NCBI RefSeq assembly: GCF_012843315.1
Contig: NZ_JABAEX010000002.1
Span: 62,001 to 126,000, forward strand
Reading direction: 5' to 3'
DNA: 64,000 bases
Source: Streptococcus sp. WB01_FAA12
GTDB taxonomy: Bacteria; Bacillota; Bacilli; Lactobacillales; Streptococcaceae
Positions 9,780 to 20,471 of the stretch are shown in pieces. The notes beneath the pieces were generated by a model. It did not search any database, was not told the DNA's origin, and saw nothing but the letters and a program-made list of their open reading frames with translations. The position numbers and the translations under genes are program-made. The stretch's first letter is position 1, and each line of letters begins with the position of its first letter.

Positions 9780-10601
9780 ATGATTTTAAAAATTTATAAT
9801 GGGGAATATAGTTTACAATGGGATGGAATATACTACTTAGCACTAATTGATTATCCGAATATTCAAGAGTGGGAATTAGAAAAAATTGCTAAATTTATAG
9901 CTTACGAAAAACTTCATAAACGTCAAACAAGTATTGAGTGTGCTGATTCTTGTTTAAAAGAAGAAATTTTAGATTACATCTGTCAGCATCCCTTTCTGCC
10001 ACCATTTACCCCTACAGATAAAAGAGTAGCCTCGACTTATGATCTACATAAGAGGTTAGTGACTTCGGACTACTGTAGTCATACTACGACTATAGATGCA
10101 GCGATTTCTATCTTTAAAACAGGTCAGCTCTTATCTGCTGTGAACGCCTTTGGGCGAGATGCTGAAGAGTTGGTTTTGGATAGTAGAAATGCTGCATCGG
10201 ATCCGATAGATTATTTTGACTATGTCATGTTAGGGTGGTCAAATACAAGTTCTGGTTATCGATTAGCGATGGAGCGTTTATTAGGTCGAGCTCCTTCAGA
10301 TAAAGAATTACAAGACAAGTTTATTCCTGGAGTGAGTTTTCATTTTATCTATACAGATTTGATTAAAGTTACTGGTTATATTTTTGATGGCTACCATGTT
10401 GCAAAAATTAAGGACATATTGAATTTATTTAGTGAGTTGTATATTTGTATTATTCCAACTCATAATAAGAGCCAATTTGAAAATATTATTCCAACTAAAA
10501 TACAAGATAGAGTGCATTATCTTGACTATGATGGAGAAGACTTAGAAGAGTGGACTAAGAAAGTCTATCAAGTTGTTTTAAAACAATCAGATAAAGGATA
10601 G
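9780..10601 (+). CDS. Uncharacterised protein, possible ADP-ribosyltransferase-like fold
   Basis: A 273-residue soluble protein with no signal peptide or membrane segment. The region around residues 99-140 (YCSHTTTIDAAISIFKTGQL, then LLSAV) has the H-T-x-I-x-x-x-x-S-I-x-x-G-x-L-S pattern seen at the start of several ADP-ribosyltransferase-like domains such as DarT. It also resembles a Bacillus family misleadingly annotated as a phosphate transporter ATPase; there is no Walker motif. RNAASDPIDYFDYVMLGW follows and may be a second conserved motif. SD GAGGTG lies before ATG 9780, and TATAAT is at 9758-9763. The gene is more AT-rich than its neighbours and is followed 14 nt later by nnrD. The function is unknown; the fold call is an inference. 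Confidence 0.6.
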   Translation: MILKIYNGEYSLQWDGIYYLALIDYPNIQEWELEKIAKFIAYEKLHKRQTSIECADSCLKEEILDYICQHPFLPPFTPTDKRVASTYDLHKRLVTSDYCSHTTTIDAAISIFKTGQLLSAVNAFGRDAEELVLDSRNAASDPIDYFDYVMLGWSNTSSGYRLAMERLLGRAPSDKELQDKFIPGVSFHFIYTDLIKVTGYIFDGYHVAKIKDILNLFSELYICIIPTHNKSQFENIIPTKIQDRVHYLDYDGEDLEEWTKKVYQVVLKQSDKG

Positions 10602-10615
10602 TTGAGGAAAAAACG

Positions 10616-11467
10616 ATGAAAGTGATTGATCAAACTTTATTAGAAAAAGTCATTGTAGAACGGCCACGTCACAGTCATAAGGGGGATTACGGTCGCCTGC
10701 TCTTGCTGGGAGGGACCTATCCTTATGGGGGTGCTATCATCATGTCAGCAATTGCAGCTGTTAAGAGTGGGGCTGGTTTGGTGACTGTTGGCACGGATAA
10801 GGAGAACATTCCGGCTCTGCACAGTCATTTACCTGAGGCCATGGCATTTTCTATAAAGGATACAGCATTACTAAAGGAACAGATAGAGAAGGCAGAAGTT
10901 GTCTTGCTAGGTCCGGGTTTGCGAGAGGATGCTTTCGGAGAAGAACTTGTAAAACGGGTTTTTGATAAGCTCAGAAATGACCAGATTTTGATTGTAGATG
11001 GCGGTGCTTTGGGAATCTTAGCAAAAAGCCAGTTACTATTTCCTTCTAGTCAGCTTATCCTGACTCCTCACCAAAGGGAATGGGAAAGACTATCTGGCAC
11101 AGCTCTTGAACATCAAAATACAGAGACGACTGCTAGAGCTCTTGCATCTTTTTCTCAAGGAACGATTCTAGTCGAGAAGGGTTCGGCGACTCGTATCTGG
11201 CAAGCTGGTCAGTCTGAATATTATCAGTTACAGGTTGGAGGCCCCTATCAAGCAACTGGTGGGATGGGAGATACTCTGGCTGGGATGATTGCTGGTTTTG
11301 CAGGTCAGTTTCACCAAGCCAGTCTTTATGAGAGAGTAGTGGTAGCAACCCACCTTCACTCAGCCATTGCCCAAGAACTAGCTCAAGAACATTATGTGGT
11401 TTTACCAAGTCAGATGAGCTGTGAAATTCCGAAAACAATGAAAAAAATATCTCAAAAAGGCAGCTAA
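10616..11467 (+). CDS. nnrD: ADP-dependent NAD(P)H-hydrate dehydratase
   Basis: Repairs damaged NAD(P)H hydrates using ADP, in the cytoplasm. The 283-residue product matches stand-alone YjeF C-terminal (CARKD) domains with a ribokinase-like fold. Visible motifs are HKGDYGRLLLLGG near the N-terminus, LLGPGLRED, the ILTPHQREWERL segment and the nucleotide/catalytic motif TGGMGDTLAGMIAGF near residues 218-232. The epimerase half (NnrE) is not fused here. It follows the putative ART-like gene by 14 nt with a weak SD (GAGGAAAA) and probably shares its transcript. Confidence 0.9.
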   Translation: MKVIDQTLLEKVIVERPRHSHKGDYGRLLLLGGTYPYGGAIIMSAIAAVKSGAGLVTVGTDKENIPALHSHLPEAMAFSIKDTALLKEQIEKAEVVLLGPGLREDAFGEELVKRVFDKLRNDQILIVDGGALGILAKSQLLFPSSQLILTPHQREWERLSGTALEHQNTETTARALASFSQGTILVEKGSATRIWQAGQSEYYQLQVGGPYQATGGMGDTLAGMIAGFAGQFHQASLYERVVVATHLHSAIAQELAQEHYVVLPSQMSCEIPKTMKKISQKGS

Positions 11468-11485
11468 TACCTTGGTTGTCTTTTT
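11454..11485. terminator. Bidirectional terminator after nnrD
   Basis: AAAAAGGCAGC pairs with GTTGTCTTTTT through two or three G-U pairs, loop 11465-11474. Read on the minus strand it also ends in a T5 run, so it could terminate the minus-strand remnant that ends at 11484. Confidence 0.55.
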
Positions 11486-11636
11486 ATGTCGATGTAGCTA
11501 TGTTGATAAGTTTTTCAAATACCTCAGAACCAGCAATCAACTGCTGAACTTGCGTGAAATTCTCACTTTTAAGGTCTTGATTTTTACTTAAAATTACAAA
11601 TAAAGCGAGATTGTTATCAAAGTTGAGGGGTGTCAA
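11484..11636 (-). pseudogene. Short minus-strand coding remnant or small ORF
   Basis: On the minus strand, a frame of about 50 codons runs from a TTG at 11636 (open a little further upstream) to TAA at 11484-11486. The predicted peptide looks protein-like (LALFVILSKNQDLKSENF, then QQLIAGSEVFEKLINIA) and ends at a terminator that works in its direction. There is no ATG or convincing SD, and the upstream side runs into the dinG promoter. I suspect the tail of a decayed gene; I do not recognise the family. Confidence 0.35.
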
Positions 11637-11649
11637 ATCATGCTTTTTT

Positions 11650-11658
11650 TGATATAAT
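11650..11658 (+). promoter_or_regulatory. Extended -10 promoter of dinG
   Basis: TGATATAAT with TATAAT at 11653-11658. The predicted transcription start (about 11665) falls on the dinG start codon, so the mRNA may be leaderless. Confidence 0.6.
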
Positions 11659-11663
11659 TTTTA

Positions 11664-14156
11664 ATGATGAATGCGAGAAATGATCGGTATGTGGTCGTTG
11701 ATTTAGAGGCGACCAGCACCGGAAGCAAGGCAAAAATTATTCAAGTAGGCATTGTGGTGATTGAGAATGGTGAAATCATCGATCAGTATGCGACTGATGT
11801 CAATCCCCACGAACTCTTGGATTCTCATATCAAAGAATTAACAGGTCTGACCGATCAGCGCTTGGCTGTGGCACCAGAGTTTTCTCAGGTGGCTGGAAAA
11901 ATTTTTGAATTGGTTAAGGACGGTATTTTTGTTGCGCACAATGTACAGTTTGATGCCAATCTCCTTGCGGAATTTCTCTTTTTTGAAGGATATGAATTGC
12001 GCACACCGCGGGTGGATACAGTTGAGCTTGCCCAAGTTTTGTATCCTCAGTTTGAAAAGTATAACCTAGGTATCCTTTGTCAAGAGTTGGGCATTGAACT
12101 AGAACAAGCCCACACTGCCCTGTCTGATGCTCAGGCAACAGCAGAACTCTTGCTTTACATGCGTCAAAAACTTTTTGAGTTACCAAAAGGGCTCTTAGAA
12201 AGCTTGTTAAACCTTGCAGACAACCTTCTCTATGAAAGTTATCTGGTGATTGAGGAGGTTTACCAGCAACAATCTCTCCTGGCTTCTCCAGAATTGATAG
12301 AACTCCATGGGCTTTTCCTCAAAAAGGAAAGCAAAGCCTTAGTCCCACGAAAGTTATCCAAAGACTTTGCTAAAAACATTTCTTTATTGGGATTGGAGGA
12401 ACGTCCGCAACAGTTGGAATTTGCGGAGAAGGTTGAGCACTTATTGGAAGAACACCAGACTTCTTTTATCCAAGCTCAAACGGGATTGGGTAAGACTTAC
12501 GGTTATCTCCTCCCAGCTTTGAACTCGGAGAGTCAAGCAGGGATTCTAGTGAGTGTTCCGACCAAAATTCTTCAAAATCAAATCATGCAAGAAGAAGGTC
12601 AGCGCTTAAAAGAGGTCTTCCACCTGGAGATTCATAGTCTCAAGGGTCCTCAAAATTATTTAAAACTGGATGCCTTTCACCGAGTTCTCCATCGACCGGA
12701 GTCCAATCGCCTTTTCACACGCTTTAAAATGCAACTGCTCATCTGGCTAACAGAGACAGAGACTGGTGATTTGGACGAAATCGGTCAGCTTTATCGCTAC
12801 CAGCACTTTCTGCCTGAACTAGTCCACGATGGCAAGCTTTCAAAGAAAAGTTTATTTGCTACAGAGGATTTTTGGAAACGAGGGCAGGACAAGGCCAAGA
12901 CCAGTCGTGTTCTTCTGACCAATCATGCCTATCTGGTCACTCGTTTGGAAGACAATCCAGAGTTTGTCGACAACCGTTTGATGATCTTGGATGAGGCACA
13001 AAAAATGCTGTTAGCTCTTGAAAATCTAGCCCAGCAGGCTTATCGCCTTGAGGATCTTGTAACTCAAATTGATAAGTCCTTGGAGACAGAGGAAAATTTG
13101 GTTCAGAAACGCTTGCTTGAGAGTATTGCTTTTGAATATCGTTACTTGATGGAGCACTATCAGTCAGGTCTTACGAATGGAAAGTGGTTGGATTCTCTCG
13201 AACACTTGCGCCAGCATTTTTCGGAGCTAGTTCTCCCAGAGTATAGAGAGATTGCAAACTTTTTCATCTCGGACCGTGAATTTTGGCTTGCTCCAGCAGA
13301 GAAATCGAGCAAGGATGTCTTGATTTGTTCAAGCAAAAAAGGCCGCTTTATACTAGCAGATTTATTGCCAGAAGACTGCAGGCTCCTAGGAGTATCGGCT
13401 ACTCTTGAAATCAGCAATCGGGTTTCCCTAGCAGTTCTATTGGGATTCCCAGATGCTCCACTTGTTAGGCTTGATGTAGCAAAGCAGGACCAACAAAAAG
13501 TCTTTCTAGTCAATGACTTTCCTCTTGTGACAGAAGTTTCACCTTTTGACTATGCTAGTGAAGTGGCTTCTGTTATCCGAAGGTTACAAGCCTTTCAAGA
13601 AGCCTTATTGGTTTTGTTTACTTCAAAAGAGATGTTGCTGGCAGTTTCGGATTTGCTCGACCAACCGCATCTGGCTCAGTATAAAAATGGGGAACCAAGT
13701 CAACTGAAAAAACGTTTTGAAAAAGGTGAACGCCAGATCTTACTTGGAACAGGTAGTTTCTGGGAAGGAGTTGATTTTTCAACCCATCCATGCGTAATCC
13801 AAGTGATTCCGAGATTGCCTTTTCAAAATCCCCAAGAACCCTTAACCAAAAAATTAAACCAAGAACTGCGCCAAGAAGGGAAAAATCCCTTCTATGATTA
13901 TCAGTTACCGATGGCTATCATTCGGTTAAAGCAAGCTCTTGGTCGTACTGTTAGACGGCCCGACCAAGGTTCGGTTGCTGTAATCTTAGACAGTCGTGTT
14001 GTCAGCAAGCGTTACGGCAAACAAATCGCCCAAACCTTGTCAAAAGAAAGAACGGTTCGGGTTCTTGCTAGAGAACAGCTAGAGCCTGCTGTAGCTGATT
14101 TTCTCCAATCCCGTCGCAATAGAATGAAAGAAAAATCCAAGAAAGAGAAAAGGTAA
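11664..14156 (+). CDS. dinG: DinG-family helicase with N-terminal exonuclease domain
   Basis: An 830-residue DnaQ-DinG fusion typical of Firmicutes. The N-terminal part (about 1-170) is a DEDD exonuclease-like domain: VVDLEATSTG, VAHNVQFDANLL and HTALSDAQATAEL supply the acidic residues. The rest is an XPD-like SF2 helicase: Walker A QTGLGKTYGY, DEAQ box LDEAQKM, and C-terminal motifs GTGSFWEGVDF and QALGRTVRRPDQGSV. The cysteines of the Fe-S cluster seen in E. coli DinG are not evident, as in other Gram-positive members. It is thought to act in DNA repair. Starts at 11664 or 11667 are equally possible because the -10 box lies only 5 nt upstream. rodA follows 6 nt after the stop. Confidence 0.9.
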   Translation: MMNARNDRYVVVDLEATSTGSKAKIIQVGIVVIENGEIIDQYATDVNPHELLDSHIKELTGLTDQRLAVAPEFSQVAGKIFELVKDGIFVAHNVQFDANLLAEFLFFEGYELRTPRVDTVELAQVLYPQFEKYNLGILCQELGIELEQAHTALSDAQATAELLLYMRQKLFELPKGLLESLLNLADNLLYESYLVIEEVYQQQSLLASPELIELHGLFLKKESKALVPRKLSKDFAKNISLLGLEERPQQLEFAEKVEHLLEEHQTSFIQAQTGLGKTYGYLLPALNSESQAGILVSVPTKILQNQIMQEEGQRLKEVFHLEIHSLKGPQNYLKLDAFHRVLHRPESNRLFTRFKMQLLIWLTETETGDLDEIGQLYRYQHFLPELVHDGKLSKKSLFATEDFWKRGQDKAKTSRVLLTNHAYLVTRLEDNPEFVDNRLMILDEAQKMLLALENLAQQAYRLEDLVTQIDKSLETEENLVQKRLLESIAFEYRYLMEHYQSGLTNGKWLDSLEHLRQHFSELVLPEYREIANFFISDREFWLAPAEKSSKDVLICSSKKGRFILADLLPEDCRLLGVSATLEISNRVSLAVLLGFPDAPLVRLDVAKQDQQKVFLVNDFPLVTEVSPFDYASEVASVIRRLQAFQEALLVLFTSKEMLLAVSDLLDQPHLAQYKNGEPSQLKKRFEKGERQILLGTGSFWEGVDFSTHPCVIQVIPRLPFQNPQEPLTKKLNQELRQEGKNPFYDYQLPMAIIRLKQALGRTVRRPDQGSVAVILDSRVVSKRYGKQIAQTLSKERTVRVLAREQLEPAVADFLQSRRNRMKEKSKKEKR

Positions 14157-14161
14157 AAAAT

Positions 14162-15385
14162 ATGAAACGTTCCTTCGACTCTCGAGTCGATTATAGCCTC
14201 CTCCTACCAGTGTTTTGTTTACTGGTGATTGGAGTAGTGGCTATCTATATAGCAGTTAGTCATGACTATCCAAATAATGTACTTCCAATTCTAGGCCAGC
14301 AAATTGCCTGGATTGCTCTAGGGCTTGTCATTGGGTTTGTCGTCATGTTCTTCAATACCGAGTTTTTATGGAAGGTGACTCCCTATCTTTATGGCTTAGG
14401 TTTGGCTTTGATGGTTCTCCCCCTTGTTTTTTACAATCCGAGTCTGGTAGCTTCTACAGGTGCTAAAAACTGGGTGTCTATCGGGGGAACCACGCTCTTT
14501 CAACCATCTGAGTTCATGAAGATTTCCTACATCTTGATATTGGCTCGAGTCATTGTACAATTCACTCAAAAACACAAGGAATGGCGACGGACTATTCCCT
14601 TGGATTTCCTATTGATTGGTTGGATGATTGCCTTTACCATCCCAGTCTTGATCCTTCTAGCCCTACAAAGTGACTTGGGGACTGCCTTGGTCTTCGTAGC
14701 TATTTTTGCAGGCATGGTCCTCCTTTCAGGTGTTTCGTGGAAGATTATCATTCCTGTTTTTGCGACAGGAGTGACTGCAGTTGTAGGCTTCATGGCCATC
14801 TTTATAAGTAAGGATGGACGTGCCTTCTTGCATCAGATTGGGATGCCGACTTACCAGATTAACCGTATTTTGGCTTGGCTCAATCCCTTTGACTTCGCGC
14901 AAACAACGACTTATCAACAGGCGCAGGGGCAAATTGCGATTGGAAGTGGTGGCTTGTTTGGACAAGGTTTCAATGTGTCCAATCTCCTCATTCCAGTACG
15001 TGAAAGTGATATGATTTTCACAGTGATTGCTGAAGATTTTGGCTTCATTGGTTCAGTCTTTGTCATTGCTTTGTACTTGCTTCTTATCTATCGTATGTTG
15101 AAGATTACGCTCAGATCAAATAACCAGTTCTATACTTATATTTCAACTGGCTTTATCATGATGTTGCTCTTCCATATCTTTGAAAATATCGGTGCCGTGA
15201 CAGGCTTACTTCCTTTGACAGGGATTCCTCTGCCTTTCATCTCCCAAGGGGGATCCGCAATTATTAGTAACCTCATCGGAGTCGGTCTCCTCTTGTCTAT
15301 GAGTTACCAAACCAATCTAGCAGAAGAGAAAAGTGGAAAAGTTCCATTTAAACGAAAGAAAGTCGTCCTAAAACAAATCAAATAA
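14162..15385 (+). CDS. rodA: Peptidoglycan glycosyltransferase RodA (SEDS family)
   Basis: A 407-residue polytopic membrane protein with about ten hydrophobic segments. SEDS proteins polymerise lipid II, and RodA works with a class B PBP in peripheral (elongation) wall synthesis. Family motifs are STGAKNWVSIGG, FQPSEFMKISYI, the large extracytoplasmic loop with GGLFGQGF and IPVRESDMIFTVIAEDFGF, and the C-terminal TGIPLPFISQGGSA. RodA is favoured over FtsW by length and short basic tail. It follows dinG closely and precedes a DJ-1 family gene by 10 nt with a good SD (AAGGAGG). Confidence 0.9.
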   Translation: MKRSFDSRVDYSLLLPVFCLLVIGVVAIYIAVSHDYPNNVLPILGQQIAWIALGLVIGFVVMFFNTEFLWKVTPYLYGLGLALMVLPLVFYNPSLVASTGAKNWVSIGGTTLFQPSEFMKISYILILARVIVQFTQKHKEWRRTIPLDFLLIGWMIAFTIPVLILLALQSDLGTALVFVAIFAGMVLLSGVSWKIIIPVFATGVTAVVGFMAIFISKDGRAFLHQIGMPTYQINRILAWLNPFDFAQTTTYQQAQGQIAIGSGGLFGQGFNVSNLLIPVRESDMIFTVIAEDFGFIGSVFVIALYLLLIYRMLKITLRSNNQFYTYISTGFIMMLLFHIFENIGAVTGLLPLTGIPLPFISQGGSAIISNLIGVGLLLSMSYQTNLAEEKSGKVPFKRKKVVLKQIK

Positions 15386-15395
15386 GGAGGCCACT

Positions 15396-15950
15396 ATGGC
15401 AAAAGTAGCAGTTATCTTAGCTCAGGGTTTTGAAGAAATTGAAGCCTTGACAGTAGTCGATGTTTTGCGTCGAGCAAACATTTCATGTGATATGGTAGGA
15501 TTTGAAGAGCAGGTGACAGGATCCCATGGCATTCAGGTAAAAGCCGATCGTGTCTTTGATGGTGATTTGTCCGACTATGATTTGGTAGTTCTTCCAGGTG
15601 GCATGCCTGGATCAGCTCACCTACGAGATAACCAAGCCCTCATTTCACAGGTTAAAGCATTTGACCAAGCAGGAAAGAAAATTGCTGCCATCTGTGCAGC
15701 TCCAATCGCCCTCCATCAAGCAGGTGTCCTGAAAGACAAACACTTCACCTGTTATGACGGTGTTCAGGAGAACATCAGTGATGGAATTTACCGAAAGGAA
15801 ACAGTTGTTGTGGATGGCAATCTAACAACTAGCCGAGGACCGTCAACTGCCCTTGCCTTTGCCTATGAATTAGTGGAGCAACTGGGAGGAGATGCAGAAA
15901 GTTTACGAGTCGGCATGCTCTATAGAGATGTCTTTGGAAATCAACAGTAA
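15396..15950 (+). CDS. DJ-1/PfpI family protein
   Basis: A 184-residue cytoplasmic protein of the DJ-1/ThiJ/YajL group. The conserved glutamate lies in GFEEIE (residues 11-16) and the reactive cysteine is C100 in AAICAAP; LPGGMPGSAHLRD and TSRGPSTALAFA complete the signature. Members act in oxidative or carbonyl stress protection (glyoxalase or deglycase activity is debated). It is the last gene of the dinG-rodA unit and is followed directly by a terminator. Confidence 0.88.
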   Translation: MAKVAVILAQGFEEIEALTVVDVLRRANISCDMVGFEEQVTGSHGIQVKADRVFDGDLSDYDLVVLPGGMPGSAHLRDNQALISQVKAFDQAGKKIAAICAAPIALHQAGVLKDKHFTCYDGVQENISDGIYRKETVVVDGNLTTSRGPSTALAFAYELVEQLGGDAESLRVGMLYRDVFGNQQ

Positions 15951-15976
15951 AACGAGAGCTAGACTCTCGTTTTTTA
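15951..15976 (+). terminator. Intrinsic terminator
   Basis: AACGAGAG / CTCTCGTT (15951-15958 with 15964-15971) with 5-nt loop and a T6 run, starting right after the stop codon. Confidence 0.9.
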
Positions 15977-16018
15977 CTTGGAAAAAACTAGGAAATCATC
16001 GCTTTTTTCATAAAAAAA

Positions 16019-16027
16019 TGGTATAAT
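16019..16027 (+). promoter_or_regulatory. Extended -10 promoter of HAD gene and gyrB
   Basis: TGGTATAAT with TATAAT at 16022-16027. The ATG at 16026 lies inside this box, so translation must begin downstream; the predicted start of transcription (16034) is next to the ATG at 16035. Confidence 0.65.
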
Positions 16028-16034
16028 GAAGGGT

Positions 16035-18558
<2,524 letters not shown>

Positions 18559-18594
18559 AAAATGTGGGAAATAGTTCCCATGACCTAAAAAATA

Positions 18595-18603
18595 TGATAT
18601 AAT
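18595..18603 (+). promoter_or_regulatory. Extended -10 promoter of ezrA
   Basis: TGATATAAT with TATAAT at 18598-18603. The predicted leader of about 29 nt carries the SD AAAGGAG before ATG 18639. Confidence 0.65.
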
Positions 18604-18638
18604 CAATACGATTGTTTCTAGTATAAAAGGAGTTTGAT

Positions 18639-20366
18639 ATGTCTAATGGACAACTAATTTATCTAATGGTTGCGATTGCAGTCATTTTGATTCTAGCTTA
18701 TGTAGCGGCAATCTTCCTACGTAAGCGTAATGTAAGTAGATTGACGGCCCTCGAGGAAAGAAAAGAAGAACTCTACAACCTTCCTGTAAATGATGAGGTT
18801 GAAGCAGTTAAAAACATGCATTTGATTGGTCAAAGTCAGGTGACCTTCCGTGAATGGAATCAAAAATGGGTTGATTTATCCCTTAACTCATTTGCTGATA
18901 TTGAAAATAACCTGTTTGAGGCTGAAGGCTATAATAATTCTTTTCGCTTTTTCAAAGCGACTCACCAAATCGATCAAATCGAAAGTCAAATTGATTTAAT
19001 TGAAGAAGACATTGCGGCGATTCGTAATGCGCTTTCAGAGCTTGAAAAACAAGAGTCTAAGAATAGCGGACGTGTTCTGCATGCTTTGGACTTATTTGAA
19101 AATCTGCAACATACCGTAGCAGAAAATTCGGAACAGTATGGTAAAGCCCTTCCTGAAATTGAGAAACAATTGGAAAATATCCAGTCAGAGTTCTCTCAAT
19201 TTGTAACCTTGAACTCTTCAGGTGACCCAGTTGAAGCTGCAGCAATTCTTGATTCAACTGAAAATCATATTCTCGCTTTGACACATATCGTTGATCGTGT
19301 TCCATCTCTCGTGAAGACTTTGTCAACAGAACTTCCAGAACAATTGGATGATTTGGAGGAAGGCTACCGTAAACTCTTGGATGCTAATTATCACTTCACT
19401 GAAACGGACATCGAGTCACGCTTCCAACTTTTACATGAATCCTTGAAAAATAATCAAGAAAACATCCGCCAGTTGGAATTGGATAATGCAGAGTATGAAA
19501 ACACACAAATCCAAGAAGAGATTAATGCGCTCTACGATATTTTCACGCGTGAAATAGCTGCCCAAAAAGTCGTTGAAAGTCTCCTTTCAACACTTCCAAC
19601 CTACCTCAATCACTTGAAAGAAAATAATCAGGTTTTGGTTCAAGATCTTGAACGCTTGAATAAAACCTATCTTCTCCCAGAAAGTGATGGGAATCATGTC
19701 CGCCGTCTTCAAGCTGAATTGTCAGGGCTTGATACAGCGATCACAGAGGCAACTGAAGATCAGACAGAACCTACTCAAGCTTACTCTATTTTAGAGGAGC
19801 AGTTTAATTCACTTCAAAGTAATCTAAAAGACATTGAAGACGAACAAGTTTCTGTTAGTGAACGCCTATCTCAAATTGAAAAAGACGACATCAATGCTCG
19901 TCAAAAAGCAAATGTCTATGTGAATCGCTTGCATACTATCAAACGTTACATGGAGAAGAGAAACTTGCCGGGTATTCCTCAAAGTTTCTTGAAACTTTTC
20001 TTCACTGCAAGCCATAACACAGAAGATCTGATGGCCGAGTTAGAACAAGCACAAGTTAATATTGAATCAGTTAAACGAATTCTTGAAATTGCGACCCATG
20101 ACATGGAGGCTCTTGAAACAGAAACCTACAATATTGTTCAATATGCGACCTTGACGGAGCAACTCTTGCAGTATTCAAACCGTTACCGCTCATTTGATGA
20201 GCGTATCCAGCAAGCTTTCAATGAAGCACTTGAAATTTTTGAAAAAGAATTTGACTACAAGGCATCATTTGAGAAGATTTCTCAAGCCTTGGAAGTTGCA
20301 GAACCAGGAGTCACAAATCGCTTTGTTTCTTCTTATGAAAAAACACGTGAAGCGATTCGCTTCTAA
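18639..20366 (+). CDS. ezrA: Septation ring formation regulator EzrA
   Basis: A 575-residue division protein that interacts with FtsZ and links the Z-ring to wall synthesis. One N-terminal membrane helix (about residues 4-26) is followed by a basic stretch (RKRNVSR) and a long region of coiled-coil, spectrin-like repeats rich in Glu, Gln and Leu. The length is normal for streptococci. It is transcribed from its own extended -10 promoter and ends at a terminator 6 nt downstream. Confidence 0.95.
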   Translation: MSNGQLIYLMVAIAVILILAYVAAIFLRKRNVSRLTALEERKEELYNLPVNDEVEAVKNMHLIGQSQVTFREWNQKWVDLSLNSFADIENNLFEAEGYNNSFRFFKATHQIDQIESQIDLIEEDIAAIRNALSELEKQESKNSGRVLHALDLFENLQHTVAENSEQYGKALPEIEKQLENIQSEFSQFVTLNSSGDPVEAAAILDSTENHILALTHIVDRVPSLVKTLSTELPEQLDDLEEGYRKLLDANYHFTETDIESRFQLLHESLKNNQENIRQLELDNAEYENTQIQEEINALYDIFTREIAAQKVVESLLSTLPTYLNHLKENNQVLVQDLERLNKTYLLPESDGNHVRRLQAELSGLDTAITEATEDQTEPTQAYSILEEQFNSLQSNLKDIEDEQVSVSERLSQIEKDDINARQKANVYVNRLHTIKRYMEKRNLPGIPQSFLKLFFTASHNTEDLMAELEQAQVNIESVKRILEIATHDMEALETETYNIVQYATLTEQLLQYSNRYRSFDERIQQAFNEALEIFEKEFDYKASFEKISQALEVAEPGVTNRFVSSYEKTREAIRF

Positions 20367-20372
20367 TACCTG

Positions 20373-20398
20373 AAAAGCTTAGATCATCTAGGCTTTTT
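20373..20398 (+). terminator. Intrinsic terminator of ezrA
   Basis: AAAAGCTTAGA pairs with TCTAGGCTTTT (one G-U), 3-nt loop, then T-rich sequence. Confidence 0.8.
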
Positions 20399-20456
20399 AT
20401 TATTTATTTCAAAAATAGAAGAATATCGATTTATCATTGAAATTATAGTTCTGATT

Positions 20457-20465
20457 TGATATGAT
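20457..20465 (+). promoter_or_regulatory. Extended -10 promoter of pgdA
   Basis: TGATATGAT with TATGAT at 20460-20465. The predicted start, 20472, coincides with the A of the pgdA ATG. GGAGG at 20466-20470 is too close to the ATG to serve as a normal SD. Confidence 0.55.
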
Positions 20466-20471
20466 GGAGGT

